The notes beneath the pieces were generated by a model. The model was not told the origin of the DNA. It made no database searches and saw nothing but the letters and a program-made list of their open reading frames with translations. From contig NC_064555.1 in the NCBI RefSeq assembly GCF_023856365.1, positions 19,788,254 through 19,852,253 of the forward strand: a stretch of DNA of 64,000 nucleotides, written 5' to 3'. Within the stretch, counting starts at the first letter, position 1. Each line of letters opens with the position of its first letter. The stretch comes from Brienomyrus brachyistius. Taxonomy: Eukaryota > Chordata > Actinopteri > Osteoglossiformes > Mormyridae. Made by a program: the position numbers and the translations under genes. Positions 1 through 12,449 of the stretch are shown here, one piece after another.

Positions 1-784
1 CGCTAATGGAAAACTCTTGTTTAAATTATATTAAACTTGATTAAACTAATGTACACATTTTAATGTGGGGATGTACAAGGGATACAGCAATTTTGAATGC
101 ATGTTTTTATTCTTTAAGATGAAAGCACGTGTGTGTATATATGTTTTTTCTAGGTGTTCAGCTGCCATCTATTGTTCTTTTCAATTAACCTGTATTTGAT
201 ACATGAATTACTGTTTTTGTACACATTCCAAGGTGACAGTTTATCTTACACATTGTGCTCATACATTTCTTTTTTACCACAAAAATTTATATGATTTCCC
301 CCTGCAAATTGTATCATGATCTTACAAAGAAGAACTTAAATAATTTTGTGTTATTTTTGACATAGTAATAATTTCCATCAACATTATGCTTTTTTAACAT
401 TGCAGTAGGCGTCCACTCAATTGTCCAATCACTTATTTAGTGTAAAACTGTCTGGCCAGTAACTAGGACAAATTGGTCAGATTGTAGACTTAATAGGCTC
501 AACTCAAAGCACCCGTTAGAGATTAAACTAATACTGACATGGATTTAAGTGGATTTTATATAAAACAATTACTCTTGGTGTGCTTACATCAAGGATTTCT
601 CCATAGTTTGAATGTTCACGGCCAAGATTAATTGAAATCTAGATGGAATGTTAGGTTTTGTAATTCTTGTGAATAGAAGCAGAAAACGTACCGAGTAATT
701 TAAGGCTGATTTCCTGTTCCATAGTTTGTCAGACAAAATATATATGAGTAATATATATATTAGAATATTAGATGAGATGAGAGA
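1..784. other. AT-rich upstream flank, no gene seen
   Basis: This stretch is AT-rich and has stop codons in all frames. No splice-bounded coding segment, RNA gene or clear repeat was recognised. Its right edge runs into the 3' end of a LINE fragment after a short GA/TA-rich tail. Confidence 0.5.
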
Positions 785-1825
785 GATAGATAAATCTCTG
801 ATTTAAAGGAACCCAGGGTTTTAGCTTGCACTACACTAGCACGAAGACTATTCCAAACTCTAACTACACGCTGTGTAAAGAAGTGCTTCCTCAAATTCAG
901 TTTAAAATGTTCTTCCGCTAATTTTCACTTATGGCCACAAGTTTTAGTATTTAAACTAATATTGAAATAGCCATTTGGCTGAACAGTATCCAGGCCTGTT
1001 AGAATCTTATCTTATACCTGGATCATGTCCCCCTTAGTCTTCTTTGCTTGAGGCTGAACAGATTCAACTCAGCTAATCTCTCCTCATAAGACATCCCTCT
1101 AAGACCAGAAATCATTCTTGTAGCCCTACGTTGCACCTTTTCCAAAGCAGCAATGTCCTTCTTAAGGTATGATGACCAAACCAGTAACAGTAAACAGTAT
1201 TCTAGGTGGGGTCTTACCAAGGAGTTGCATCGTAGCATCACCTCCCTTAACTTAAATTCCACACACCTAGAGATGTAACCCAACATCCTATTGGCCTTTG
1301 TTATTGCTTCCCCAAACTGGAGAGAGTGGGGCATGGAAGCATCAACATACACTCTGAGGTCTTTCTCATAATCAGCTGCCTTTATTTCAGTGAAACCCAT
1401 AGAATATCTGTCCTTCCTGCATGGATTACCTTACATTTATCTATGTTAAATTTCATCTGCTAGGTATCAGCCCAGTCAAGAGCCTCTGTGCTGCTAGTTC
1501 AGTATCTGCTACACCACCCACCTTGGGGTCGTCTGCAAATTTAACCAGTTTACTGTATGTATTGGTGTCAATATCATTAATGTAAATTAAGAACAATGGT
1601 GGTCCTAAAATTGAACCCTGCGGTACCCCACTATGAACGCAGGCTCACTGTGACATTGTGCCTCTAATAACTACTCACTGCTTCCTGTCTGTTAACCGGT
1701 TTTCGATCCAAGCTGCTACAGTTCCTAAAATCCCTGCAGCTTTGAGCAAGAGTCATTTGTAGGGGACAACATCAAAGGCCTTCTGGAAATCTAAGTTGAT
1801 CACATAGTAGGTCTTTTTGTGATCA
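785..1825 (-). mobile_element. 5'-truncated CR1-like LINE fragment (reverse transcriptase 3' half)
   Basis: On the minus strand this encodes the end of a non-LTR reverse transcriptase. The frame at 1023-1400 carries the family-typical stretches VQRRATRM and [11 protein letters not shown], and the motif-A segment [10 protein letters not shown] is read near 1763-1795. It is closely similar to the plus-strand copy at 43.4-44.9 kb but is broken by frameshifts and stops. The 5' end is truncated where the (TG)n tract begins. It is a dead copy lying just upstream of the first coding exon of the riboflavin transporter. CR1/jockey group is my placement from motif style; the exact family is not determined. 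Confidence 0.8.
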
Positions 1826-1831
1826 ATAATG

Positions 1832-1832
<1 letters not shown>

Positions 1833-1895
<63 letters not shown>
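1833..1895 (+). repeat. (TG)n microsatellite next to a splice acceptor
   Basis: About 31 uninterrupted TG units end only 17 nt before the AG acceptor (1911-1912) of the first coding exon of the riboflavin transporter. The remaining tract (TCTATTTTCTTTTCCC) is the polypyrimidine tract. Apparent Val-Cys reading frames here are repeat artefacts. Confidence 0.95.
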
Positions 1896-1896
<1 letters not shown>

Positions 1897-1938
1897 TATT
1901 TTCTTTTCCCAGACGAATCCTTCACAGCAAAGTATCCG

Positions 1939-4152
1939 ATGGCTCTTTTCACCCACATACTGACCTGCCTGTTCGGCACAGGCTCCTGGGTGTCCATCAG
2001 TGGGATGTGGGTGGAGCTCCCTCTCATTGTCCCTGAAATCCCAGAGGGCTGGTATTTGCCCTCTTACCTCTCTGTCATCATCCAGATGGCTAATATCGGC
2101 CCCCTGTTTGTCACCCTCATGCACCGCTTCCGGCCGGGCTGGCTGAATGAGGTGGCCACCATTTTGCTCATCATCAGCCTAGGGACCATGGCCAGCTTCC
2201 TCCTGGCTTTCTTCTGGAAGGAGACCCTTGTGGTTGGGGGGGTCCATCACAGTGTGACCCTCTTGGTTCTCACATTCTTCCTTGCCTTGGTTGACTGTAC
2301 ATCCTCAGTCACCTTCCTGCCCTACATGATGCGACTGAAACCACAGTATCTCACCAGCTACTTTATCGGAGAAGGCCTCAGCGGATTCATCCCAGCTGTG
2401 GTGGCACTGATCCAAGGAGTAGGCATGGTCCAGTGTCACAATCAGACCCTAACGACCAATGGGACCCTGGGAAATGCCACAGTGGACTATGAGCTCAAGG
2501 CCTACTACCAGCCAGCCAACTTCTCCACTCAAACTTTCTTCCTTTTCCTGAGCACTATGATGGCAATAAGCCTTCTATCTTTTCTATTCCTGAACATCCA
2601 TCTTGCGGTGGGGCGCCAACACAACTCTGGTTGGTACCATGACAGGGATCTGGGAGTGGACAAGGGCGGCCTGGCACTTCGGCATCAAGAGCAGTCGGAG
2701 GAAAGATCCATGATCCGGCCTTTACATAACCTCAAGAGAAATGCTTGCAGCTCCTTTGGAACTGGGACCTACATGTGGATTGAAGTGCTCTTCATTTTCT
2801 CCATGCTGGCCTGGGTTAATGCTGTGACTAATACTGTGCTGCCCTCAGTCCAGTCATATGCATGTCTGCCCTATGGGAATAATGCCTACCACCTCTCCGT
2901 CACCATGGCAGCACTGGCTAACCCCCTGGCCTGTTTAATTGCCATGTTTTTCCCCATAAGGTTAGTCTGAACCTTTGTGTACAGTCCCTATGCATTTGTA
3001 ACCATCCATTCATTTTCCAGAACTGTTTCCATAAAGGAGCGCAAGTCTGGAGCCGACTCCACGATGTATGGGGTACAAGGCAGGGGACATCGTGGATTAG
3101 ATGCCAGTCTTCTGCAGGGTGACACCAGACATGATTATTTAAAAATTCCAGCACCCCAAACCACATGTTTTTGTACTGCTGGAGGAAACCAAAGTAGCCA
3201 TGTGCAAATGCACAGAGAATATTCAAAATCCACATATAGAAAGCTGGACACAGAGATTAAACCCACAACCTTAACATGTAAAGAAATTAACCGCCGCACT
3301 CTCCTGTGATCCTACAGCAATGGTATTGATAATAATTTTAAAGAAATTTCATAGGCTTATGAGTGGTGAGAAAGTGGTGAGTAAACTTTGAATAGATTAA
3401 AACATGGGATACAAAATGTACACCAAAACTAACTGTGGTTGGTACAATGCTGTAGCATTTGTCCAGTGATCAAGGAAACAAGCAAACCAGGGCTTAAAAA
3501 CACTGTTTCACTATACTGGACGTGAAACATCATTTTCACTGCAAACGGCCTAATGTGTAATCTTCATTAGATGTCAGTGATTTATTATGCTATGTTTCAC
3601 AAAAGAGGGGAGGATTCCTCAAGCGGCTCCAAAACCATGCAATGACACCGTCTCCTCTTCCTTCAGGTCTTTGCTGCTGATGAGCACTCTCACTGTCATT
3701 GGCACTGGGATTGGGGCTTACATCATGGGTATGGCGGTGCTGAGCCCTTGTCCGCTGCTGGTCCATGAACGTTCCGGAGCTGTTGTCATTGTAAGTCTGC
3801 CTTTCTTTTCATTTAAGGTCAAAAGAAACAATTAAGATGCCATAAAGAATAATTTAGTGCTTAACGTGCAATAAACATGGTAAATGTCATAAATGTCACT
3901 GCTGTATAAGGGGAACTTACTTCATACCTCTTCCCTCAGGTGGCAGCGTGGGTGTTCTGTGTCCTCACACTCACCTATGTGAAGGTGATCATTGGCTTGA
4001 TCCTTCGGGATGAGGGTCACAGCACCCTCGTCTGGTGTGGAGCGGTGGTGCAGCTGGGCTCCTTGCTTGGGGCCTTCTCAATGTTCCCCCTCATCAACGT
4101 CTATAAGCTTTTTATGTCAGGAGACCCCTGTAACACCAAGTGTCCAAAATAA
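1939..4152 (+). CDS. slc52a3: Riboflavin transporter, SLC52 family (RFVT3-like)
   Basis: Plasma-membrane carrier that brings riboflavin (vitamin B2) into cells. There are three coding exons: 1939-2960, 3667-3790 and 3940-4152; phases close and give 452 aa, against about 469 for human RFVT3 and 445 for RFVT2. The start ATG at 1939 begins [13 protein letters not shown], which aligns with the family N-terminus; the exon itself opens at an acceptor after 1912, so an upstream non-coding exon is expected. Family landmarks are [37 protein letters not shown], a second hydrophobic half with [18 protein letters not shown] and [14 protein letters not shown]. About eleven membrane segments are expected. 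The central loop (about residues 170-200) has several N-x-S/T glycosylation sites. SLC52A2 is the main alternative; the long N-terminal match favours slc52a3. Confidence 0.9.
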
Positions 4153-5400
4153 GGATTGTAAGAACGTATTTTTTTTACTTTATGACCTAAAAACGTGTAT
4201 GGATGTAGTAATGTAACAGTTCAAAATGTTAGCTTAGGTGTTGTATCGACGGTACATGAAATTAATGGGTATAATCTTTAATTCTAATCTTTAGAATGTT
4301 TTCTAAATATATAAGGAGCCCTGCTCTGTTTGTGTCATTGTGCAGACCAGGGTTATATTCACAATTTCACAATTTACTGTCAGCGTTTATCCTTTCTTGC
4401 ACTTTTTGCTAATTGCACGGTTCCAAAGACTCACAATTTTATTGTATTTTCTGCCAGGACATTTCAGCATTTTAAAATACTAACTAACCAGGTGTATTAA
4501 GGTGGTCAATAGACATTTTTGGGTTTATTTGTATACAAATTGATAGAAAACTTCATCCAAGGCTGGAATATGGTACTAATGAAAGGCATTCAAATAGCAC
4601 ATATTATGAAACAAAATATTGGAATTAAATTTGAATATTCATTCAGGTGCTAATTCACTGGACATCGACAGATCACTGAATCCGGAAACATTTTATATTA
4701 ATAACTGCATTACAGTGGATTTTTCAATGTTGTTCCAGTTTCCAGACTCTTTACATCTTTGCTTCAAACAAAATAATCTGTAATGCTCTAAAGTGAGATT
4801 CTCTTTTGCACTAACATTTAAATAGGTGTCATTTAAATAATGATGCTAATATTTACAGGCAGCACTGGTTCCTAAAGTAATGTAGTCCAAAGTCCATGTC
4901 TGTAGGACAATACCCTCATTTCATATCATTGTTCATAGTGCAATGTGTAAATGAAATGGTTAGTAATTAATTTTATATGGTTATTATGCACCATATTATG
5001 TATTATGCAAGATGGTGCAGCTAAGTGATGGGTGAGATATGGGAATTGCAGACAGTAAATTGAGATAAATAATTTAAGTCAAAGTGACGACTAAGAGGAA
5101 CTAGAAAAGTCCAAGAGCCTAAAGGCTGCATATCTTATAATTATCTTTTGGCTCATCTTCCATTATTGGTTGAGTCCGTCGAACCTGAATGTCCTCTTGT
5201 AAGATGTAGTTGCATTGTTGTGCTGTGCTGATATTTAAGTTTTGCTTTTCAATACTGACAGACGACTGCATTTTCAATCATTTCTAAAATGAAGTGTTTC
5301 CACATAACTGAGGCTCTCACCCTTTTTTTATTTAGACCCTCATCCGTTATGTTCTGTCTGTCTTTTGCCATATTGCCGAATAATAAAGAAGGTTATCTAA
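4153..5400 (+). other. slc52a3: Probable 3' UTR of slc52a3-like gene
   Basis: AT-rich non-coding sequence follows the stop. The first well-placed AATAAA is at 5382-5387, which would give a 3' UTR of about 1.25 kb. The actual cleavage site is inferred, not seen. Confidence 0.5.
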
Positions 5401-6236
5401 CCTTCTAATCTAACCTTAAGCCTAATGTCAGCCTTAACCCTAACCCTAACCGTACTGCTAGTACCGATCATACTCCCCTGATGTTCTCATGCTGATGGAC
5501 CTACCTACAGCTTTCCCCTCAGTGAAGCATGCAGCCCAGATGTTGGTGCCCTCAGGGCACACTGACTGCACATATGCACGGAAATTGACTGGGTGTTTCC
5601 AGTAGGCAGTAGCCCTGACTTCCACAAAGCAGAGATAAACTGAGAAAGAGCAGAAACGGAGTAGTTGGAGTTATTGACGCTTTCGATGTGCAGTTGTGTG
5701 AGGAGGTGCAGATGTACTCGTGAACATATAACTCATCATTGGAAGAGCACAGAGACGTATTCTGGTGCATGAATTCATGGAAAGTAATCGCCAAACACTG
5801 GGCAAAGCTTGTGTGCAAGTTCAAGACAACATCTGCCCTCTGCTGGTCTTTTGGAATATCATCACTGTGTGCATGCCCCCATCACGATTGTTTGCAGACA
5901 CAGACAAATGTAGAGTCCTTGCGTGGAACCGCGTGCAGTCCACCTATTTAGATCCAATCATACAGTTCCATAGATTATCCTACCGCTACCACTCTGTTGA
6001 AATCCAACTCTACACAGACTTCCCTCCAGTCCAGTGTTGTGTCCATTGCAATCTGAGTCCAATGTTTTTGTCTAGTCTTTACAGTCCTTCATAATAACCT
6101 TTGCCTACAGCTCAAAAACCCAACAGGAATATTCCTTACATGCCAGATGGCAATTCCAGCCCTGTCAGTAAGTAACTGGTACAGCAGACAGGTCTGTATC
6201 TAGGTTTTCTGCGATGATGTAACAAGTGTAGGTGAC

Positions 6237-6515
6237 AGGGTAGTACAGTGGTTAGTGCTGTCACCTCATGTCTCTGGGACCTGGGTTTCAGTGTCTGCCA
6301 TGGCAATATGTGTGTGGAGTTTGCATGGTCTCCCCATGTTGTTGTGAGGTTTTCTCTGGGCCTGCCTGTTTCCCCCTGCAGTCCGCGATCATGATCCGTG
6401 TGTGAGTGTGCCCTGCGGTGGCTTGGTACCTTCTCGTTGGTTATTCCCATCCTTGTAGCCTCCAGGTTAGACAGTGGACCCCCCTGCAATCATGAATGGG
6501 AAAAGGATGGATGTA
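6237..6515 (+). mobile_element. tRNA-derived SINE, degraded
   Basis: It has a recognisable teleost SINE body: a promoter-like head (ACAGTGGTTAGTGCTGTCACC), a central part reading GGAGTTTGCATGGTCTCCCC, then a tail ending in a GGATGGATG-type run. The same body is found at 32.3, 35.6, 24.7 and 55.1 kb. It has many point changes, so it is an old copy. Confidence 0.7.
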
Positions 6516-7774
6516 ACAAACATGCCCTATCATTACACAATTGCCTATTCGCTTGTGTCAGCAATTTTATCTTACTTTGTTAAAATCCCAAGACATAAGT
6601 GAACTGCAGCTAATGTAATATTATAAATTTTGTGAAGGAAAAAAAAAGAACAAATTTGCTCATTATTAGACTGATGTGAAACTGGGCCACAGCATGTAAA
6701 CAAAGCATATAGCTGGCTAATCAAATGCAGCAGCAGAAGAAAAATTACGAGACCACAGCACAATTTTTTGTTTCACTAATTTCTCAGTTTATGAGTATGC
6801 ATCTGTGTAAATTCTACATTATTTTTGCAACTTTTACTTGGTCCACAGTAAAGAGGTATATTTTTATTGTAAGTACTATAGTTCTTTGATGTTGTTTGGC
6901 TGACTTTCTCGATCTGAGGTTGTTGTTCAGTTTGAATTAGGTGTACAGGTTTGTGTCGAACAACCAGTACTGGTCAACCCATTAGGACAGGCTTCCCAAC
7001 CCTCAGCCCGCCGGCACCAGTTCCCAGCCAGTATTCCACCAGGCCACAGAGCGTTGGAGGTTTGGGGGTGGGATTTGTTTAATGAAAATGAATAACATTT
7101 CCAAAAAGAGACAATACATTTTGAGGTCACTCTTTTTTACAACCTCTGGCGCTTGTAAGTAAACTTATTGAATTCCCCCACCCCCAGTCGAAAAGTCTTA
7201 GTGGTCTGTAAAATTTTTCCACAACGTATGCCAATCTGCGGTCTACAAAAGGTTGGCATCCACTACAGGCAACATAGGCAAGAACATTGGGAGGTGGTGA
7301 GTGGATCAGTGGGCCAGGTCTCTGTGCCTCTAAGCAGAATATTGACGGTTTAAGCCACAGTCTCGACCAAACAGTCATATGTCTTTGGGCAAGGCCCTTG
7401 AGCAAGACTCTTAACCCCCAGCTCAAGGCGCCCCCTGAATCTACCTGGGTATACATGTGTCACCATGTGTTATGCTTTTTGTGCAACTCCTGCATACCAA
7501 TTCTCTGATTACTTTGGGCTTAGAAATTGCTTAGACATTAGCCATGAAAGAAGGCATGAGAGTCACTAGCTATTAGTCTAGCGGCTAGCCCAGCTGGTGT
7601 CCAGGCCTGCCATGTATGGAAGATGCTGCCCCACAGCTCCTGGATAGTCTTACACACGAGGTTCTATTACTGTAAATGTTTTTATCACCATCTGATGGCT
7701 TTTAAGTTTTGGCTGGCCGGAATAAACACGGCTGTCACTCCGGCATTGTAAGACTACTGTCCCAAACCATGCAT

Positions 7775-7905
7775 GCATGTCGCTCAACAGATTAGCACAT
7801 GTGTCTGTCAGCAGAAAGTCATTGGTTTAAATCCCAGATTTGCACGAGTGATTTCACAGCTGTGTTGCTTTGCATAAAAGTGTTTGCTAAATAAAAATGT
7901 AAATA
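7775..7905 (+). mobile_element. SINE fragment with GCATAAAAGTGTTTGCTAAATAAA tail type
   Basis: The 3' part matches the common fish SINE tail pattern in which a 'GGATAAAAGCGTCTGCTAAAT'-like end is followed by an A-rich run. A tRNA-like head with 'GGTTTAAATCCCAG' (B-box-like) lies upstream. Degraded. Confidence 0.5.
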
Positions 7906-9233
7906 AAAGTCACCCTTGGATAGGAAATCAGCTGATTCATAACTGGAAGGAAAAAGGGATGTGAGGTTCTTTTCACACATTTGCAACGTTATTAACACTG
8001 AGGTATAAAAGTGCTTCATATTCAGGAATGGAAACGGATCAGACATGGTGGAACTAAAGGTAATTATTAAGGATGGGATCCATGCTGTATACGTGGCTAC
8101 AGGTACGTATTTATCGCATTTATCTCCAGCGGTTTCTAATTATGTTCAGAGGCTCTAATTTGAGTGACAAATCTCTCAGGTACTGAATTTGATTATGTCC
8201 AAAACCAGAAATGTCTTTATGATTTAATACTAAATTGTCATCTGACTCAAATAACTAATTGATAAGGGTGGGCATGTTCAGTACTTGTTACTGGGGAACA
8301 TTAGTAGCTTTGTTGCTCATGCTTGCCAGTGGAGAATAAACAAATTTATGTTTAACAGTTAATGTGAGTCTCGGAAATTATAATTAAGCTAAAGTTTTAC
8401 TTCAAGACAAAACTTCTTTTAAATTTCAGTCAGATAAATAACCTTAAAACCTTAAATAACCTTGACAGTATCGCACCCGATCTTATTTTGGTACATATGA
8501 CACCAATAAAAACTTTAACGTGGTTTGTACACGGTTTGCAGCCAATGTGGTTGACTGGAGAGCGCTATTAAAGAGCCATAATGCGGTAATTATTACTCTT
8601 TAACTATGACGTGACCAGATTTTTCGAGGAGCAGGTGCTCGGACAGGAGGCGTGACCGGATGATACACTTTGCCGACCTGGGGGTGGGGGGTAAACCCCT
8701 CGGTAAATTTCCACGATGGGGACGGCTGAGGACCCACTCGTGAAATTATCCATGATTGTTGGTCACACTTGGTACATCTAAATGGGGGGCATTTCCCGTC
8801 ATTCAGGCAAAAGAGGTAGCTGCCTAGGTACCCCCAGCCCCCGTCCCTCCCCCTGCACGTCTCTGCCCTTGAACTAGCAAACGTCCGGTTTCGCCTGTTG
8901 AACCATTGGCTGAATAAAGCTGCAGCGCCGTAATAAAAACGTAACAAACTCATCCTTAGGTTTTAAAATTAAACTTACTTTCGGAATAACAGTAAATACA
9001 AACATCTTAATAAAATAACCCGAATGCATTTACCTACGGTTATTCTTGGGGTTTGCTGGTTGTTAGTTTAAACACTAGGCACGGAGGGGGTACCGCGCCC
9101 CCACTCTTTAAGCGTCGCTGATAGACATTACGGTCGTTAACTTTTGCGGGTTTGGCGAGTAGTTCATGTTGTGCAAGTATTGGGACATTACATAGGATTT
9201 CGGAAAGATTTCATGAAGACTGAATGATATAAA

Positions 9234-11890
9234 ATGTCTAGCCTTTGGATGGGCAATGTGAGTCAATCCCACTTTTGGTTTGAGAAATATTTTGCGCGTA
9301 ATGTGATATTGAACAAAGTTACGTAACAGCAATTGACTTCCCTGCAATAAACAGTAAAGTTTGCTGTCTTCGTGCCGTTTTTGATGTGGGCATTGAAACA
9401 TTGATTGAAATTAATGTTGAAGTGACTTAAACGCGCATATACGATTGAGCGGCAACTGTTGGTTACTAGAAAATGCCATTTACTCGAAAACTTTGGTATC
9501 TCCAAGACGCCTGTATTAAATGGTTTATGCTCCGTACTGCATCAGCGTCGTACGCTGCAATGCCTTATTGTCTCTTGCTTTATTGTGGTCACTTGTCTTT
9601 TACTCTTTACAGTTGGAGCCTTACATGGATGAAAGGTTCATTTCCCGTGCTTTCGCCACTATGGGAGAGCAGGTAGTTGGAGTGAGGGTCATTCGCAACA
9701 AGATGACTGGGTGAGAAAAGTTATAAGTTATATAGCCTATACAGTATATATCCTTGGGGAGAGTGTTAGGGGTACTTAAAATTTATATTGGCTCAAACCA
9801 GATAGTAAGTAAGTAAACTGTCCTGTTGCCAATTCATGTGATTCCCGTAGGGACCCCCTAGGGTACTGTTTTGTAGAACTGAGAGACAAAGCTACGGCAG
9901 AAAGATGTCTTCGCAAAGTCAATGGCAAACCGCTTCCAGGAGCCACACCGGTAAAAGCAGTTACTGTGGTAGAAATATTTGAAATGTATTAATGCTTACT
10001 TTCAGTAGCCTCTTGTAGACTGGGGGTGGGGTATTTAATCTCACTTCTTTTCCTTTTCTCAGCCCAAACGTTTCAAGTTAAATCGAGCCAATTATGGGAA
10101 ACAGGGAGACAGCAGGTAGGTGGAGCTCCACGGTAACATGTTCGTGATGATGTCACAGTTACAGTAGTATTGTTACTTTCTCTTTTACTCCTTGCCTTTT
10201 ACTGCAGGTTTGTTACTTTCTCTTTTACTCCTTGCCTTTAACTGCAGGTTTGTTACTTTCTCTTTTACTCCTTGCCTTTTACTGCAGGTTTGTTACTTTC
10301 TCTTTTACTCCTTGCCTTTTACTGCAGGTTTGTTACTTTCTCTTTTACTCCTTGCCTTTTACTGCAGGTTTGTTACTTTCTCTTTTACTCCTTGCCTTTT
10401 ACTGCAGGTTTGTTACTTTTCTCTTTTACTCCTCACCTTAACTGCTGTTGTTCTCTTCCTGCATCTTGTTTTTCTGTCTTACAGGAAGTTGTTGTGTCTC
10501 TTTTTGTTCCCATAGCCAGTCGTTCTCTCTCTTTATTGGTGACCTGTCTACTGAGGTAGACGATGGAATGCTGTATGACTTCTTCCTCAGCCGTTACCCC
10601 TCCTGCCAAGGAGCTAAGGTACTGTTGGATACCTTGGGTAACTCCAGGTAGGTCGCTTGTTTGTAGGTAGTGCTGTCGGCTGTTATTTATGGGGTGGGAA
10701 GCGTACACATTTCAAGGTGCTACACTCTAACCCCCAGGGGCTGTGGGTTTGTGCAGTTCCCCAGTCAGTGTGACCAGAAGAGAGCACTTATGGAGTGTCA
10801 GGGGACCAGGGGGCTAGGGGCCAGGCCACTGCGGCTAAGTTTGGCTACAAGTAAGATGTAAGTACTCGTTCATCATTGCAAAACTAAAAGTAACCTGGTG
10901 TAGGTCTAAAAATGTCTGTATTTTATACCATTAAGTATGGTACTTAACCTAAATTAGGCACCTTGCTTAGTAAAACTATTTAGTTGTCACGGTTGTTCAT
11001 TCTGGAGTCATTTTTTCTTTCTCCTAGAAGCAAAAGTAGTGCATCAGACAAACCCTGCCAGACGTACACTTATGCCTGCAATGATGACTACAACTACAGC
11101 TATACCCTCCAGCAGTACCAGCAACTTTACTCTAATTACTATTCAGACTGGGCCTACAGCCACGCTGTAGATAACTATAGCTACAGCTATGGGCAGACTG
11201 ACTATACGCAGAACTCCTCACAGGTGATTTTTCCATCACATTGCTTATATAGACAGGTGACAGCTCTGCAGGATTAGGTGAAGTTATCACTGATGTTTTT
11301 GAAAACTTTTTTTCCCAGACATTTGAAGAGATGGTAGATGAAGATCTGGAGGGTGAGGTCATGTGGTTTTTTTTTTATCATATCTAGGGTACAGTAGGGT
11401 CATTCCATGTCAAATCACCACACCTTTGGACCTCATGTTCACGTATATACTGACTGGATAAAATGGACTTCGGATATAACAGACTGTTTTGCCAGGTCCT
11501 TTGAAGTCCGTTATAACGGAATTTTACTGTATTACACCAATGTTGAAATTCTTTCCTTGTCACAAAAAAAAGTTAAAACTGTTCACTTAAATCTCCCTCA
11601 ATATTGATCCAAGACTTGCCCAATTTCAGTATTATGAGTTTCTTTTATGACCAAATCAGTTGCCAAGTTTAGCACCAAGGTTCCCGCCTGTCACATGACC
11701 TGTGCTCTCCCATATCGCAGACCCCCGCACTGAGCTGGACGTGGCAGAGACCAACCGACAGTTCATGGAAGAGAGCGAGGAGCTGTATGATGCCCTAATG
11801 GATTGTCGCTGGCAACAGCTGGATGACCAGGAATATAACTGTATGACCCCCTACAGTACACTGGAGTGGATCCACACACTAGACGTGTAA
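9234..11890 (+). CDS. trnau1ap: tRNA selenocysteine 1-associated protein 1 (SECp43)
   Basis: RNA-binding protein that associates with tRNA[Ser]Sec and the selenocysteine synthesis machinery and supports selenoprotein production. I join nine exons: 9234-9257, 9613-9710, 9851-9950, 10063-10115, 10516-10647, 10738-10857, 11028-11223, 11319-11352 and 11721-11890. All junctions are GT-AG, phases close, and they give 308 aa (human 287). The 24-nt first exon encodes MSSLWMGN, matching the conserved MAASLWMGD start. RRM1 is about residues 4-82 (LWMGN as RNP2, GYCFVEL as RNP1). RRM2 is about 95-170 (LFIGDL and GCGFVQF). A Tyr/Ser-rich segment follows (about 185-241; [18 protein letters not shown]), then the conserved tail [18 protein letters not shown]. 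The gene lies 3.3 kb upstream of stx12 on the same strand. Intron 4 carries an unusual minisatellite. Confidence 0.95.
10171..10450 (+). repeat. 40-bp minisatellite in trnau1ap intron 4
   Basis: Six near-identical 40-bp units (starts 10171, 10211, 10251, 10291, 10331, 10371) and one diverged unit up to about 10450. Each unit is a pyrimidine-rich run ending TTTTACTGCAG directly followed by GTTTGT, so it resembles a 3' splice site fused to a 5' splice site. The real exon 5 acceptor is at 10514-10515, 64 nt beyond the array. The long open frames across it are an artefact of the stop-free repeat. Confidence 0.95.
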
Positions 11891-12422
11891 CTCTCAGCTG
11901 GAATACCTGATACAGTGATAGGAGTTTATGGTATGCAGACTTTTCCAGGGGGATACTTTGATGTCTGTAATTTGTTACCACCCTCCTATCTGTAAGAACA
12001 GACAGAACTTAAACTGTCTTTTTGCATTAATGGTGCAGTTACAGGTGTGTTTAGGAAACCAAGCACTTGATCATAGAATCATTTTATGTAGGAGTGGTGT
12101 ATAGAATTTTTTGGAACTTTTTTTTTTTTAGTTTGCCAGTGGATATCAAGAAGAGTAAAGAAGACTGTTTTTTTGGAGGGGGGGGGTTTGGTGGGTTAAC
12201 TTCCAGGGCATTGAGAGGATGGGATGTACGGATTGATATAGTCATCATCTCACACTCTAATGCCAAGCTGACATTCACATGACTGCTGGGCTACACAATG
12301 TGATGCTGTACAGAATGGGCCAGGCGGGTCTCGAGTTCTGATTGGACGGCACCTGCCTGGTTTCGGAGTGATTGCTTTCTAATTTTTCCATTTATTTATC
12401 TTTGCAAGTTCAGTGGACTCCT

Positions 12423-12428
12423 AATAAA
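12423..12428 (+). terminator. trnau1ap: Poly(A) signal of trnau1ap
   Basis: An AATAAA lies 533 nt after the stop codon and is followed within about 25 nt by a GT-rich stretch (GCGTTGGTGTGATT), the usual downstream element. The 3' UTR would be about 11891-12450. Confidence 0.75.
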
Positions 12429-12449
12429 CTCCCAGTGTCACTTGCGTTG

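Larger units (their letters stand above)
5400..9233. other. Intergenic region with SINE copies
   Basis: No supported gene lies between the slc52a3-like gene and trnau1ap. The region holds SINE-like repeats near 6237-6515, 7310-7440 and 7775-7905. A short run of three TAACCC-like units sits at 5434-5451. The last part (about 8600-9230) is more GC-rich in patches and may hold the trnau1ap promoter; no TATA box was identified. Confidence 0.5.

Noticed and set aside
1819..1938. N-terminal extension of the riboflavin transporter through the (TG)n tract
   Set aside because: It encodes only Val-Cys repeats, lies upstream of a clear acceptor at 1912, and the family N-terminus aligns at the ATG at 1939.
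5434..5451. Interstitial telomere repeat
   Set aside because: Only about three TAACCC-like units, within a TAACC-rich region; too short to support a fusion site.
8600..8953. Minus-strand 117-codon ORF before trnau1ap
   Set aside because: No family motif and no splice context; low-complexity G/C-rich sequence, probably a repeat or promoter flank.
10192..10559. Overlapping hydrophobic leucine/phenylalanine-rich ORFs
   Set aside because: They are the three reading frames of the 40-bp intronic minisatellite and have no gene context.
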